Positions 1 through 12,570 of a DNA stretch of 64,000 bases are shown one piece after another. The DNA is taken from NCBI RefSeq assembly GCF_051401765.1, contig NW_027480463.1, positions 496,001 to 560,000 of the forward strand, given 5' to 3'. The translations under genes were made by a program, and so were the position numbers. Numbering within the stretch: the first letter of the stretch is position 1; every line of letters begins with the position of its first letter. The notes under the pieces were generated by a model. It ran no database searches and was not told where the DNA came from. It saw nothing but the letters and a program-made list of their open reading frames with translations. The stretch comes from Calliopsis andreniformis (lineage: Eukaryota > Arthropoda > Insecta > Hymenoptera > Andrenidae).

Positions 1-1649
1 CAGTCCTCAGTCCTCAATCCTCAATTCTGAATTCTCAATCCTGAATCCTCAATCTTCAGCCCTCAGTCCTCAACAATCAGTTGTCAATTCTCAATCCTCA
101 ATAGAATATCACTAATTCACGGTTTTCAATACTCAATACTCAATCTGCAATCTTTAAATCTCTACCCACAAACACCAATTCTTATCACTCAACCCTCAAC
201 ACTCAGTCCCCAGTCCTCAATTTTCAATCCTCAATCCTCAATCCTCAATCCTCAATCCTCAATCCTCAATCCTCAATCTTCAATCCTCAATACACAATCA
301 TCAATCCTCAATCCTCAGTCCTCAATCCTCAAACCTCAATCCTCAACCCTCAGCCGTCATTCTCAATCCTCGATCCTCAATACTCAATCCTCAATCTTCA
401 ATCCTCAATACTCAATCTTCAATCCTCAATCCTCAATCCTCAATCCACAATCCTCAATCCTCAATCCTCAGTCTTCAATACTCAATCTTCAGTACTCAAT
501 CCTCAATCCTCAGTCCTCAATCCTCAATCCTCAACCCCCAATCCTCATTCCTCAAACCTCAACCCTCAGCCCTCAGTCCTCATCCTCAGTTCTCAATTCT
601 CAATCCTCAGGCCTCAATCCTCATTCCTCAATACTCATTCTTCAATCCTCTATGCCCAATCCTCAATCTTCAATCCTCAATCCTCAGTCCTCAAACCATA
701 ATTCTGAATCCTCAATCCTGAATCCTCAATCTTCAGACCTCAGTCCTCAACAATCAGTTGTCAATCCTCAATCCCCAATAGAATACACTCAGTTCACAGT
801 ATTAAATACTCAATACTCAATCTGCAATCTTCAAATCTCTATCCACAAACATCAATTCTCATCACTCAACCGTCAACACTCAGTCCTCAATGTTCAATCC
901 TCAATACCCAATCATTAATCCTGAATCCTCAATCCTCAATCTTCAATCCTCAATGCTCAACCTTTAATCCTCAATCCTCAATCCTCAATCTTCAATCCTC
1001 AGTCCTCAATCCTCAATCCTCAATGCTCAATCCTCAATCCTCAGGCCTCAATCCTCAATCCTCAATACCCAATCCTGAATCTTCAATCCTCGATCCTCAA
1101 TCCTCAATCCCCAACCCTCAATCCTCAATCCTCAGTCCTCAAACCACAGTCCTGAATCCTCAATCCTGAATCCTCAATCTTCAGCCCTCAGTCCTCAACA
1201 ATCAGTTGTCAATCCTCAATCCTCACTAGAATATCCTCAGTTCAGAGTTTTCCATACGCAGTACTCAATCTGCAATCTTCATATCTCTATCCACAAACAT
1301 CAATTCTCATCACTCAACCATCAACTCTCAGTCCCCAATCCTCAATCTTCAATCGTCAATCCTCAATCCTCAATCCTCAATCCTCAATCCTCAATCTTCG
1401 ATCCTCAATACTCAATCTTCAATCCTCAAACCTCAATCCTCAATCCTCAATCCTCAATCCTCAATCCTCAATCCTCAATCCTCAATGCTCATTCTTCAAT
1501 CCTCAATACCCAATCCTCAATCTTCAATCCTCAATCCTCAATGCTCAATCCTCAATCCTCAATCCTCAATCCTCTATCCTCAATCCTCAGTCCTCAAACC
1601 TCAATCCTGGATCCTCAATCCTGAATCCTCCATCTTTAGACCTCAGTCC

Positions 1650-1768
1650 TCAACAATCAGTTGTCAATTCTCAATCCTCAATAGAATATCATCAATTCAC
1701 AGTTTTCAATACTCAATACTCAATCTGCAATCTTTAAATCTCTATCCACAAACACCAATTCTCATCAC
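1650..1768 (+). repeat. 119-base module, subtype 1 (representative)
   Basis: Seventeen heptamer slots from TCAACAA to TCATCAC with few canonical units inside. Subtype 1 is marked by ATCATCAATTCACAG, CTTTAAATC and ACAAACACC, and is usually preceded by CTGGATCC and CTCCATCTTTAGACC. Eight copies have the CTATCCACAAACA core near 165, 1,742, 3,520, 5,702, 8,154, 11,688, 19,226 and 47,148. All but the last are in the first 19.3 kb; the last lies inside a patch copied from the 7.6-8.2 kb type. No function is assigned. Confidence 0.85.
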
Positions 1769-3133
1769 TCAACACTCAACACTCAGTCCCCAGTCCTCAA
1801 TTTTCAATCCTCAATCCTCAATCCTCAATCCTCAATCCTCAATCCTCAATCCTCAATCTTCAATCCTCAATACTCAATAATCAATCCTCAATCCTCAAAC
1901 CTCAATCCTCAACCCTCAGCCCTCATTCTCAATCCTCGATCCTCAATACTCAATCCTCAATCTTCAATCCTCAATACTCAATCTTCAATCCTCAATCCTC
2001 AATCCTCTGTCCTCAAACCACAATCCTGAATCCTCAATCCTGAATCCTCAATCTTCAGCCCTCAGTCCTCAACAATCAGTTGTCAATCCTCAATCCTCAA
2101 TAGAATATCCTCAGTTCAGAGTTTTCCATACGCAATACTCAATCTGCAATCTTCAAATCTCTATCCACAAACATCAATTCTCATCACTCAGCCCTCAACA
2201 CTCAGTCCCCAATCCTCAATCCTCAATCCTCAATCTTCAATCGTCAGTCCTCAATCCTCAATCCTCAATGCTCAATCCTCAATCCTCAATCCTCAATCCT
2301 CAATCTTCAATTCTCAATACTCAATGTTCAATCTTCAATCCTCATTCCTCAATCTTCAGTCCTCATTCTTCAATCCTCAGTACCCAATCCTCAATCTTCA
2401 ATCGTCAATCCTCAATCCTCAACTCTCAATCCTCTATCCTCAATCCTCAGACCTCAAACATCAATACTCAACCCTCAGTTCTCGTCCTGAATCCACAACC
2501 CTCAGTCCTCGTCCTGAATCCACAACCCTCAATCCTCAATCCTCAACCTTCAATCATCAATATTCAATCTTCAATCCTGAATCCTCAATCCTCAATCCTC
2601 TATCCTCAGTCCTCAATGTTCAATCCTCAATACCCAATCTTCAATCTTCAATCCTCGATCCTCAATCCTCAATCCCCAATCCTCAATCCTCAATCCTCAG
2701 TCCTCAAACCACAGTCCTGAATCCTCAATACTGAATCCTCAATCTTCAGCCCTCAGTCCTCAACAATCAGTTGTCAATCCTCAATCCTCACTAGAATATC
2801 CTCAGTTTAGAGTTTTCCATACGCAATACTCAATCTGCAATCTTTATATCTCTATCCACAAACATCAATTCTCATCACTCAACCATCAACTCTCAGTCCC
2901 CAATCCTCAATCTTCAATCGTCAATCCTCAATCCTCAATCCTCATTCCTCAATCCTCAATCTTCGATCCTCAATACTCAATCTTCAATCCTCATACCTCA
3001 ATCCTCAATCCTCAACCTTCAATCCTCAATCCTCAAACCTCAATCCTCAATGCTCATTCTTCAATCCTCAATACCCAATCCTCAATCTTCAATCCTCAAT
3101 CCTCAATCCTCAATTCTCAATCCTCAATCCTCA

Positions 3134-3230
3134 ATCCTCAGACCTCAGACATCAATACTCAACCCTCAGTCCTCGTCCTCAATCCACAACACTCAATCCT
3201 CAATCATCAATCTTCAATCATCAATATTCA
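3134..3230 (+). repeat. Second recurrent module with a hexamer phase slip (representative)
   Basis: A recurrent stretch runs GACCTCAAACATCAATAC, then CAGTCCTCGTCCTCAATCC, then TCAATCATCAATATTC. TCGTCC is a 6-base unit (TCAGTCC with one base lost), so each copy shifts the array phase by one base. Copies are frequent, for example near 5,350, 6,590, 11,330, 14,310, 17,570, 24,480, 27,745, 31,710, 35,890, 46,450 and 57,560. A sister form has CTGGTCCCC or CTGGTACCC, for example near 6,080, 7,642, 20,110, 28,360, 33,450 and 46,669. No function is assigned. Confidence 0.75.
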
Positions 3231-6200
3231 ATCTTCAGTCCTCAATCCTCAATCCTCAATCCTCAATGTTCAATCCGCAATACCCAATCCTCAATCTTCA
3301 ATCCTCAGTCCTCAATGCTCAATCCTCAATCCTCAATCCTCAATCCTCTATCCTCAATCCTCAGTCCTCGAACCTCAATCCTGGATCCTCAATCCTGAAT
3401 CCTCCATCTTTAGACCTCAGTCCTCAACAATCAGTTGTCAATTCTCAATCCTTAATAGAATATCATCAATTCACAGTTTTCAATACTCAATACTCAATCT
3501 GCAATCTTTAAATCTCTATCCACAAACACCAATTCTCATCACTCAACACTCAACACTCAGTCCCCAGTCCTCAATTTTCAATCCTCAATCCTCAATCCTC
3601 AATCCTCAATCCTCAATCCTCAATCTTCAATCCTCAATACTCAATAATCAATCCTCAATCCTCAGTCCTCAATCCTCAAACCTCAATCCTCAACCCTCAG
3701 CCCTCATTCTCAATCCTCGATCCTCAATACTCAATCCTCAATCTTCAATCCTCAATACTCAATCTTCAATCCTCAATCCTCAATCCTCAATCCACAATCC
3801 TCAATCCTCAATCCTCAGTCATCAATACTCAATCTTCAGTACTCAATCCCCAATCGTCAATCCTCAATCCACAATCCTCAATCCTCAATCCTCAATCCTC
3901 AGCCCTCATTCTCAATCCTCGATCCTCAATACTCAATCCTCAATCCTCAATCTTCAATCCTCAATACTCAATCTTCAATCCTCAATCCTCAATCCTCAAT
4001 CCACAATCCTCAATCCTCAATCCTCAGTCATCAATACTCAATCATCAGCACTCAATCCTCAATCCTCAATCCTCAATCCTCAATCCTGAATCCTCTGTCC
4101 TCAAACCACAATCCTGAATCCTCAATCCTGAATCCTCAATCTTCAGCACTCAGTCCTCAACAATCAGTTGTCAATCCTCAATCCTCAATAGAATATACTC
4201 AGTTCAGAGTTTTCCATACGCAATACTCAATCTGCAATCTTCAAATCTCTATCCACAAACATCAGTTCTCATCACTCAGCCCTCAACACTCAGTCCCCAA
4301 TCCTCAATGTTCAATCCTCAATCCTCAATCCTCAATCCTCAATCCTCAATCCACAATCTTCAATCCTCAATCCTGAATCCACAATCTTCAATCCGCAATA
4401 CTCAGCCCTCAATCCTCAATCCTCAATCTTCAATCATCAATACTCAGTCTTCAATCCTCAATCCTCAATCCTCAATCCTCAATCCTCAATCCTCAACCCT
4501 CAATCTTCAATCCTCAATACTCAATCTTCAATCCTCAATCCTCAATCCTCAATCCTCAATCCTCATTCTTCAATCCTCAACACCAAATCCTCAATCTTCA
4601 ATCCTCAATTATCAATCCTCTATTCTCAATCCTCAATCCTTAATCGTCAGACCTCAAACATCAATACTCAACCCTTAGTCCTCGTCCTCAATACACAACC
4701 CTCAATCCTCAATCCTCAATCTTCAATCATCAATATTCAATCTTCAATCCTCAATCCTCAATCCTCAGTCCTCAAACCTCAATTCTGAATCCTCAATCCT
4801 GAAACCTCAATCTTCAGCCCTCAGTCCTCAACAATCAGTTGTCAATCCTCAATCCACAATCCTCAATCTTCAATCCTCAATCCCCATTCTTCAATCCTCA
4901 ATACCCTATTCTCAATCTTCAATCCTCAATCCTCAATCCTCAATTCCCAATCCTCAATCCTCAGTCCTGAGTCCTCAAACCTCAATGTTCAACCCTCAGC
5001 CCTCATCCTCAATCCTCAATCCTCAATTCTCGATCCTCAACCCTCAATCTTCAATCCTCAATACTCTATCTTCAATCTTCAATCCTCAGTCCTCAAACCA
5101 CAATTCTGAATCCTCAATCCTGAATCCTCAATCTTCAGCCCTCAGTCCTCAACAATCAGTTGTCAATCCTCAATCCCCAGTAGAATATCCTCAATTCACA
5201 GTATTCAATACCCAATACTCAATCTGCAATCTTCAAATCTCTATCCACAAACATCAATTCTCATCACTCAACCCTCAACACTCAGTCCCCAATCCTCAAT
5301 TCTCAATCCTCAATCCTCAATCCTCAGACCTCAGATATCAATACTCAACCCTCAGTCCTCGTCCTCAATCCACAACCCTCAATCCTCAATCATCAATCTT
5401 CAATCATCAATATTCAATCTTCAGTCCTCAATCCTCAATCCTCAATCCTCAATGTTCAATCCGCAATACCCAATCCTCAATATTCAATCCTCAATCCTCA
5501 ATGCTCAATCCTCAATCCTCAATCCTCAATCCTCTATCCTCAATCCTCAGTCCTCAAACCTCAATCCTGGATCCTCAATCCTGAATCCTCCATCTTTAGA
5601 CCTCAGTCCTCAACAATCAGTTGTCAATTCTCAATCCTCAATAGAATATCATCAATTCACAGTTTTCAATACTCAATACTCAATCTGCAATCTTTAAATC
5701 TCTATCCACAAACACCAATTCTCATCACTCAACCCTCAACCCTCAGTCCCCAGTCCTCAATTTTCAATCCTCAATCCTCAATCCTCAATCCTCAATCCTC
5801 AATCCTCAATCCTCAATCCTCAATCCTCAATCCTCAATCCACAATCTTCATTCTCAATACTCAATCTTCAATCCTCAATCCTCAATCGTCAGTCCTCATT
5901 CCTCAAACCTCAACCCTCAGCCCTCAGTCCTCATCCTCAGTTCTCAATTCTAAATCCTCAGGCCTCAATCCTCAATCCTCAATCCTCATTCTTCAATCCT
6001 CAATATCCAATCATCAATCTTCAATCCTCAATCCTCAATCCTTAATCCTCAGACCTCAAACATCAATATTCAACCCTCAGTCCTGGTCCCCAATCCACAA
6101 CCCTCAATCCTCAATCCTCATTCCTCAATCCTCAATCCTCAATCCTGAATCCTCAATCTTCAATCCGCAATACTCAGTCCTCAATCCTCAATCCTCAACC

Positions 6201-8893
6201 TTCAATCATCAATACTTAATCTTCAATCCTCAATCCTCAATCCTCAATCCTCAATCCTCAATCCTCAATCCTCAATCTTCAATCCTCAATACTCAATCTT
6301 CAATCCTCAATCCTCAATCCTCAATCCTCAATCCTCATTCTTCAATCATCAACACCAAATCCTCAATCTTCAATCCTCAATTATGAATCCTCTATTCTCA
6401 ATCCTCAATCCTCAATCTTCAATCCTCAATACTCAATCTTCAATCCTCAATCCTCAATCCTCAATCCTCTAATCCTCATTCTTCAATCCTCATCACCAAA
6501 TCCTCAATCTTCAATCCTCCATCCTCAATCCTCTATTCTCAATCCTCAATCCTCAATCCTCAGACCTCAAACATCAATACTCAACCCTCAGTCCTCGTCC
6601 TCAATCCACAACACTCAATCCTCAATCCTCAATCTTCAATCATCAATATTCAATCTTCAATCCTCAATCCTCAATCCTCAGTCCTCAATCCTCAATCCTC
6701 AATCCTCAGTCATCAATACTCAATCTTCAGTACTCAATCATCAATCCTGAATCCTCAATCCTCAATCCTCAATCCTCAATCCTCAATCTTCAATCCTCAA
6801 TACTCAATCTTCAATCCTCAAACCTCAATCCTCGATCCACAACCCTCAATCCTCAATCGTCAATCTCCAATCCTGAATACTCAATCTTCAATCCTCAATC
6901 CTCAATCGCCCATCCTCAATCCTCATTCTCCAATCCTCAATACCCTATCCTGAATCTTCAATCCTCAATCCTCAATCCTCAATTCTCAATCCTCAATCCT
7001 CAGTCCTGAGTCCTCAAACCTCAATCTTCAACCCTCAGCCCTCATCCACAATCCTCAATCCTCAATCCTCAATCCTCAACCCTCAATCTTCTATCCTCAA
7101 TACTCAATTTTCAACCTTCAATCCTCAGTCCTCAAACCACAATTCTGAATCCTCAATCCTGAATCCTCAATCTTCAGCCCTCAGTCCTCAACAATCAGTA
7201 GTCAATCCTCAATCCCCAATAGAATATCCTCTGTTCAGAGTATTAAATACTCAATACTCAATCTGCATTCTTCAAATCTCTATCCACAAACATCAATTCT
7301 CATCACTCAACCCTCAACACTCAGTCCTCAATGTTCAATACTCAATACCCAATCATTAATCCTCAATCCTCAATCCTCAATCCTCAACTCTCAATCCTCA
7401 ATCCTCAATCCTCAGTCCTCAAACCTCAATCCTCAATCGTCAATCCTCAATGCCCAATCCTCAATTTTCGATACTCAATCCTCAATCCTCAATCCACAAT
7501 CCTGAATCTTCAATCTTCAATCCTCAGTCCTCATTCTTCAATCTTCAATACCCAATCCTCAATCTTCAATCCTCAATCCTCAATCCTCAATTCTCAATCC
7601 TCAATCCTCAGACCTCAAACGTCAATATTCAACCCTCAGTCCTGGTACCCAATCCACAACACTCAATCCTCAATGCTCAATCTTCAATCATCAATATTCG
7701 ATCTTCAGTCCTCAATCCTCAATCCTCAATCCTCAATCCTCTATGTTCAGTCCTCAATACCCAATCCTCAATCTTCAATCCTCAATCCTCAATCCTCAAT
7801 CCTCAATCCTCAATCCTCAATCCTCAAGCCTCAATCCTCTGTCCTCAAACCACAATTCTGAATCCTCAATCCTCAATCCTCAATCCTCAACCCTCAACCT
7901 TCAATCCTCAATACTCAATTTTCAATCCTCAATACCCAATCTTCAATCTTCAATCCTCGATCCTCAATCCTCAATCCCCAATCCTCAATCCTCAATCCTC
8001 AGTCCTCAAACCACAGTCCTGAATCCTCAATCCTGAATCCTCAGTCTTCAGCCCTCAGTCCTCAACAATCAGTTGTCAATTCTCAATCCTCAATAGAATA
8101 TCATCAATTCACAGTTTTCAATACTCAATACTCAATCTGCAATCTTTAAATCTCTATCCACAAACACCAATTCTTATCACTCAACCCTCAGCACTCAGTC
8201 CCCAGTCCTCAATTCTCAATCCTCAATCCTCAATCCTCAATCCTCAATCCTCAATCCTCAATCCTCAATCTTCAATCCTCAATACTCAATCCTCAGTCCT
8301 CAAACCTCAATTCTGAACCCTCAACCCTGAATCCTCAATCTTCAGCCCTCAGTCCTCAGCAATCAGTTGTCAGTCCTCAATCCTCAATAGAATATCCTCA
8401 ATTCACAGGTTTCGATACTCAATACTCAATCTGCAATCTTCAAATCTCTATCCACAAACATCAATCCTCATCACTCAACCCTCAACACTCAGTCCCCAAT
8501 CCTCAATCTTCAATTCTCAATCCTCAATACTCAATCCTCAATCCTCAATCCTCAATCCTCAATCTTCAATCCTCAATACTCAATCTTCAATCCTCAATCC
8601 TCAATCCTCGATCCTCAATCCTCAATCCTCAATCGTCAATCTCCAATCCTGAATACTCAATCTTCAATCCTCAATCCTCAATCCTCAATTCTCAATCCTG
8701 AATCCTCAGTCCTGAGTCCTCAAACCTCAATCTTCAACCCTCAGCCCTCATCCTCAATCCTTAATCCTCAATCCTCAATCCTCAACCCTCAATCTTCAAT
8801 CCTCAATACTCAATCTTCAATCTTCAATCCTCAGTCCTCAAACCACAATTCTGAATCCTCAATCCTGAATCCTCAATCTTCAGCCCTCAGTCC

Positions 8894-9012
8894 TCAACAA
8901 TCAGTTGTCAATCCTCAATCCCCAATAGAATATCCTCAGTTCACAGTATTAAATACTCAATACTCAATCTGCAATCTTCAAATCTCTATCCACAAACATC
9001 AATTCTCATCAC
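8894..9012 (+). repeat. 119-base module, subtype 3 (representative)
   Basis: Marked by TTCACAGTATTAAATAC. Eleven copies have cores near 840, 5,240, 7,280, 8,988, 13,788, 17,044, 23,757, 27,015, 34,732, 43,912 and 48,478. Slight variants have CAGAGTATTAAATAC (7,280, 13,788 and 17,044) or CAGTATTCAATACCC (5,240). Most are followed by CTCAATGTTCAATCC and TCATTAATCC. The copies at 13,788 and 17,044 belong to the 2.43 kb duplicate pair. Confidence 0.85.
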
Positions 9013-12000
9013 TCAACCCTCAATACTCAGTCCTCAATGTTCAATCCTCAATACCCAATCATTAATCCTCAATCCTCAAACCTCAATCTTCAATCCTCAA
9101 TCCCCAATACTCAATCCTCAATCCTCTATCCTCAATCCTCAATCATCAATCCTCAATCTTCAATACTCAGTCCTCAATCCTCAGTCCTCAATCCTCAATC
9201 CTCAATCATCAATCCTCAATCTTCAATCCTCAATGCTCAACCTTTAATCCTCAATCCTCAATACTCAATCTTCAATCGTCAGTGCTCAATCCTCAATCCT
9301 CAATGCTCACTCCTCAATCCTCAATCCTCAATCCTCAATCTTCAATCCTCAATACTCAATCTTCAATCCTCAATCCTCAATCCTCAATCTTCAGTCCTCA
9401 AACCACAGTCCTGAATCCTCAATCCTGAATCCTCAATCTTCAGCCCTCAGTCCTCAACAATCAGTTGTCAATCCTCAATCCTCACTAGAATATCCTCAGT
9501 TCAGAGTTTTCCATACGCAATACTCAATCTGCTATCTTCATATCTCTATCCACAAACATCAATTCTCATCACTCAACCCTCAACACTCAGTCCCCAGTCC
9601 TCAATTTTCAATCCTCAATCCTCAATCCTCAATCCTCAATCCTCAATCCTCAATCCTCAATCCTCAATCCTCAATCTTCAATCCTCAATACTCAATCATC
9701 AATCCTCAATCCTCAGTCCTCAATCCTCAAACCTCAATCCTCAACCCTCAGCCCTCATTCTCAATCCTCGGTCCTCAATACTCAATCCTCAATCTTCAAT
9801 CCTCAATACTCAATCTTCAATCCTCAATCCTCAATCCTCAATCCTCAATCCACAATCATCAATCCTCAATCCTCAGTCATCAATACTCAATCTTCAGTAC
9901 TCAATCCTCAATCCTCAATCCTCAATCCTCAATCCTCAATGCTCAATCCTCTGTCCTCAAACCACAATCCTGAATCCTCAACCCTGAATCCTCAATCTTC
10001 AGCCCTCAGTCCTCAACAATCAGTTGTCAATCCTCAATCCTCAATAGAATATCCTCAGTTCAGAGTTTTCCATACGCAATACTCAATCTGCAACCTTCAA
10101 ATCCCTATCCACAAACATCAATTCTCATCACTCAGCCCTCAACACTCAGTCCTCAATGTTCAATCCTCAATACCCAATCATTAATCCTCAATCCTCAAAC
10201 CTCAATCTTCAATCCTCAATCCCCAATACTCAATCCTCAATCCTCTATCCTCAATCCTCAATCATCAATCCTCAATCCTCAATCCTCAATCCTCAATGCT
10301 CATTCTACAATCCTCAATACCCAATCCTCAATCATCAATCCTCAATCCTCAATCCTTAACTCTCAATCCTCAATCCTCAATCCTCAGTCCTCAAACCTCA
10401 ATCCTCAACCCTCAGCCCTCATCTTCAGTCCTCAATCCTCAATCCTCAATTCTCAATCTTCAATCCTCAATACTCAATATTCAATCCTCAATCCTCAGTT
10501 CTCAATCCTCAATACTCAATCCTCAATCGTCAATCCTCAATTCCCAATCCTCAATTTTCGATACTCAATCCTCAATCCTCAATCCACAATCCTCAATCTC
10601 CAATCCTCAATACTCAATCTTCAATCCTCAATCCTCAACCCTGAATCCTCAATCCTCAATCCTCAGTCCTCAATCCTCAATCCTCAATCCTCAATACTCA
10701 ATCTTCAATCCTCAATCCTCAATCCTCAATCCTCAATCCTCAATCCTCAATCCTCAATACTCAATCCTCATTCTTCAATCCTCAACACCAAATCCTCAAT
10801 CTTCAATCCTCAATCCTCAATCCTCTATTCTCAATCCTGAATCCTCAACCCTCAGACCTCAAACATCAATACTCAACCCTTAGTCCTCGTCCTCAATACA
10901 CAACACTCAATCCTCAATCCTCAATCTTCAATTATCAATATTCAATCTTCAATCCTCAATCCTCAATCCTCAGTCCTCAAACCTCAATTCTGAATCCTCA
11001 ATCCTAAATCCTCAATCTTCAGCCCTCAGTCCTAAACAATCGGTTGTCAATCCTCATTCCTCAATCCTCAATCCTCAATCCTCAATCCTCAATCCTCAAT
11101 CCACAATCTTCAATCCTCAATCTTCGATCCTCAATACTCAATCTTCAACCCTCAAACCTCAATCCTCAATCCTCAATCTTCAATCCTCAATCCTCAATCC
11201 TCAATCCTCAATGCTCATTCTTCAATCCTCAATACCCAATCCTCAATCTTCAATCCTCAATCCTCAATCCTCAATTCTCTATCCTCAATCCTCAATCCTC
11301 AGACCTCAGACATCAATACTCAACCCTCAGTCCTCGTCCTCAATCCACAACACTCAATCCTCAATCATCAATCTTCAATCATCAATATTCAATCTTCAGA
11401 CCTCAATACTCAATTCTCAATCCTCAATGTTCAATCCGCAATGCCCAATCCTCAATCTTCAAACCTCATTCCTCAATGCTCAATCCTCAATCCTCAATCC
11501 TCAATCCTCTATCCTCAATCCTCAGTCCTCAAACCTCAATCCTGGATCCTCAATCCTGAATCCTCCATCTTTAGACCTCAGTCCTCAACAATCAGTTGTC
11601 AATTCTCAATCCTCAATAGAATATCATCAATTTACAGTTTTCAATACTCAATACTCAATCTGCAATCTTTAAATCTCTATCCACAAACACCAATTCTCAT
11701 CACTCAACCCGCAACCCTCAGTCCCCAGTCCTCAATTTTCAATCCTCAATCCTCAATCCGCAATCCTCAATCCTCAATCCCCAATCTTCAATCCTCAATA
11801 CTCAATCATCAATCCTCAATCCTCAGTCCTCAATCCTCAAACCTCAATCCTCAACCCTCAGCCCTCATTCTCAATCCTCGATCCTCAATACTCAATCCTC
11901 AAACTTCAATCCTCAATACTCAATCTTCAATCCTCAATCCTCAATCCTCAATCCACAATCCTCAATCCTCAATCCTCAGTCAACAATACTCAATCTTCAG

Positions 12001-12570
12001 CACTCAATCCTCAATCCTCAATCCTCAATCCTCAATCCTCAATCCTCAATCCTCTGTCCTCAAACCACAATCCTGAATCCTCAATCCTGAATCCTCAATC
12101 TTCAGCCCTCAGTCCTCAACAATCAGTTGTCAATCCTCAATCCTCAATAGAATATCCTCAGTTCAGAGTTTTCCATACGCAATACTCAATCTGCAATCTT
12201 CAAATCTCTATCCACAAACATCAATTCTTATCACTCAGCCCTCAACACTCAGTCCCCAATCTTCAATATTCAATCCTCAATCCTCCATCCTCTATCCTCA
12301 ATCCTCAATCGTCAGTCCTCATTCCTCGAACCTCAACCCTCAGCCCTCAGTCCTCATCCTCAGTTCTCAATTCTCAATCCTCAGGCCTCAATCCTCAATC
12401 CTCAATCCTCATTCTTCAATCCTCAATATCCAATCATCAATCTTCAATCCTCAATCCTCAATCCTTAATCCTCAGACCTCAAACATCAATATTCAACCCT
12501 CAGTCCTGGTCCCCAATACACAACCCTCAATCCTCAATCCTCATTCCTCAATCCTCAATCCTCAATCCTG

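Larger units (their letters stand above)
1..12570 (+). repeat. Left region: patchwork of short, divergent copies
   Basis: This is the most heterogeneous part of the array. It carries 18 of the 50 copies of the 119-base module, often only 420-700 bases apart, and no duplication longer than about 1.5 kb that stays inside the region. Pieces reappear further right. The stretch from 3,050 matches 11,211 (offset 8,161) and 18,757. The stretch from about 5,830 to 7,300 resembles 12,300-13,800 (offset 6,506 near 6,831). The stretch from about 10,770 to 12,240 matches 18,320-19,780 (offset 7,546, then 7,539). The stretch 7,640-8,150 matches 46,670-47,150. The region looks older or less homogenised than the right half. 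No gene or unique sequence was seen. Confidence 0.75.

Noticed and set aside
1650..1768. 119-base module as a mobile element, tRNA-derived repeat or small RNA gene
   Set aside because: It keeps exact heptamer register, has no terminal repeats or target duplications and no tRNA promoter boxes that I could see.
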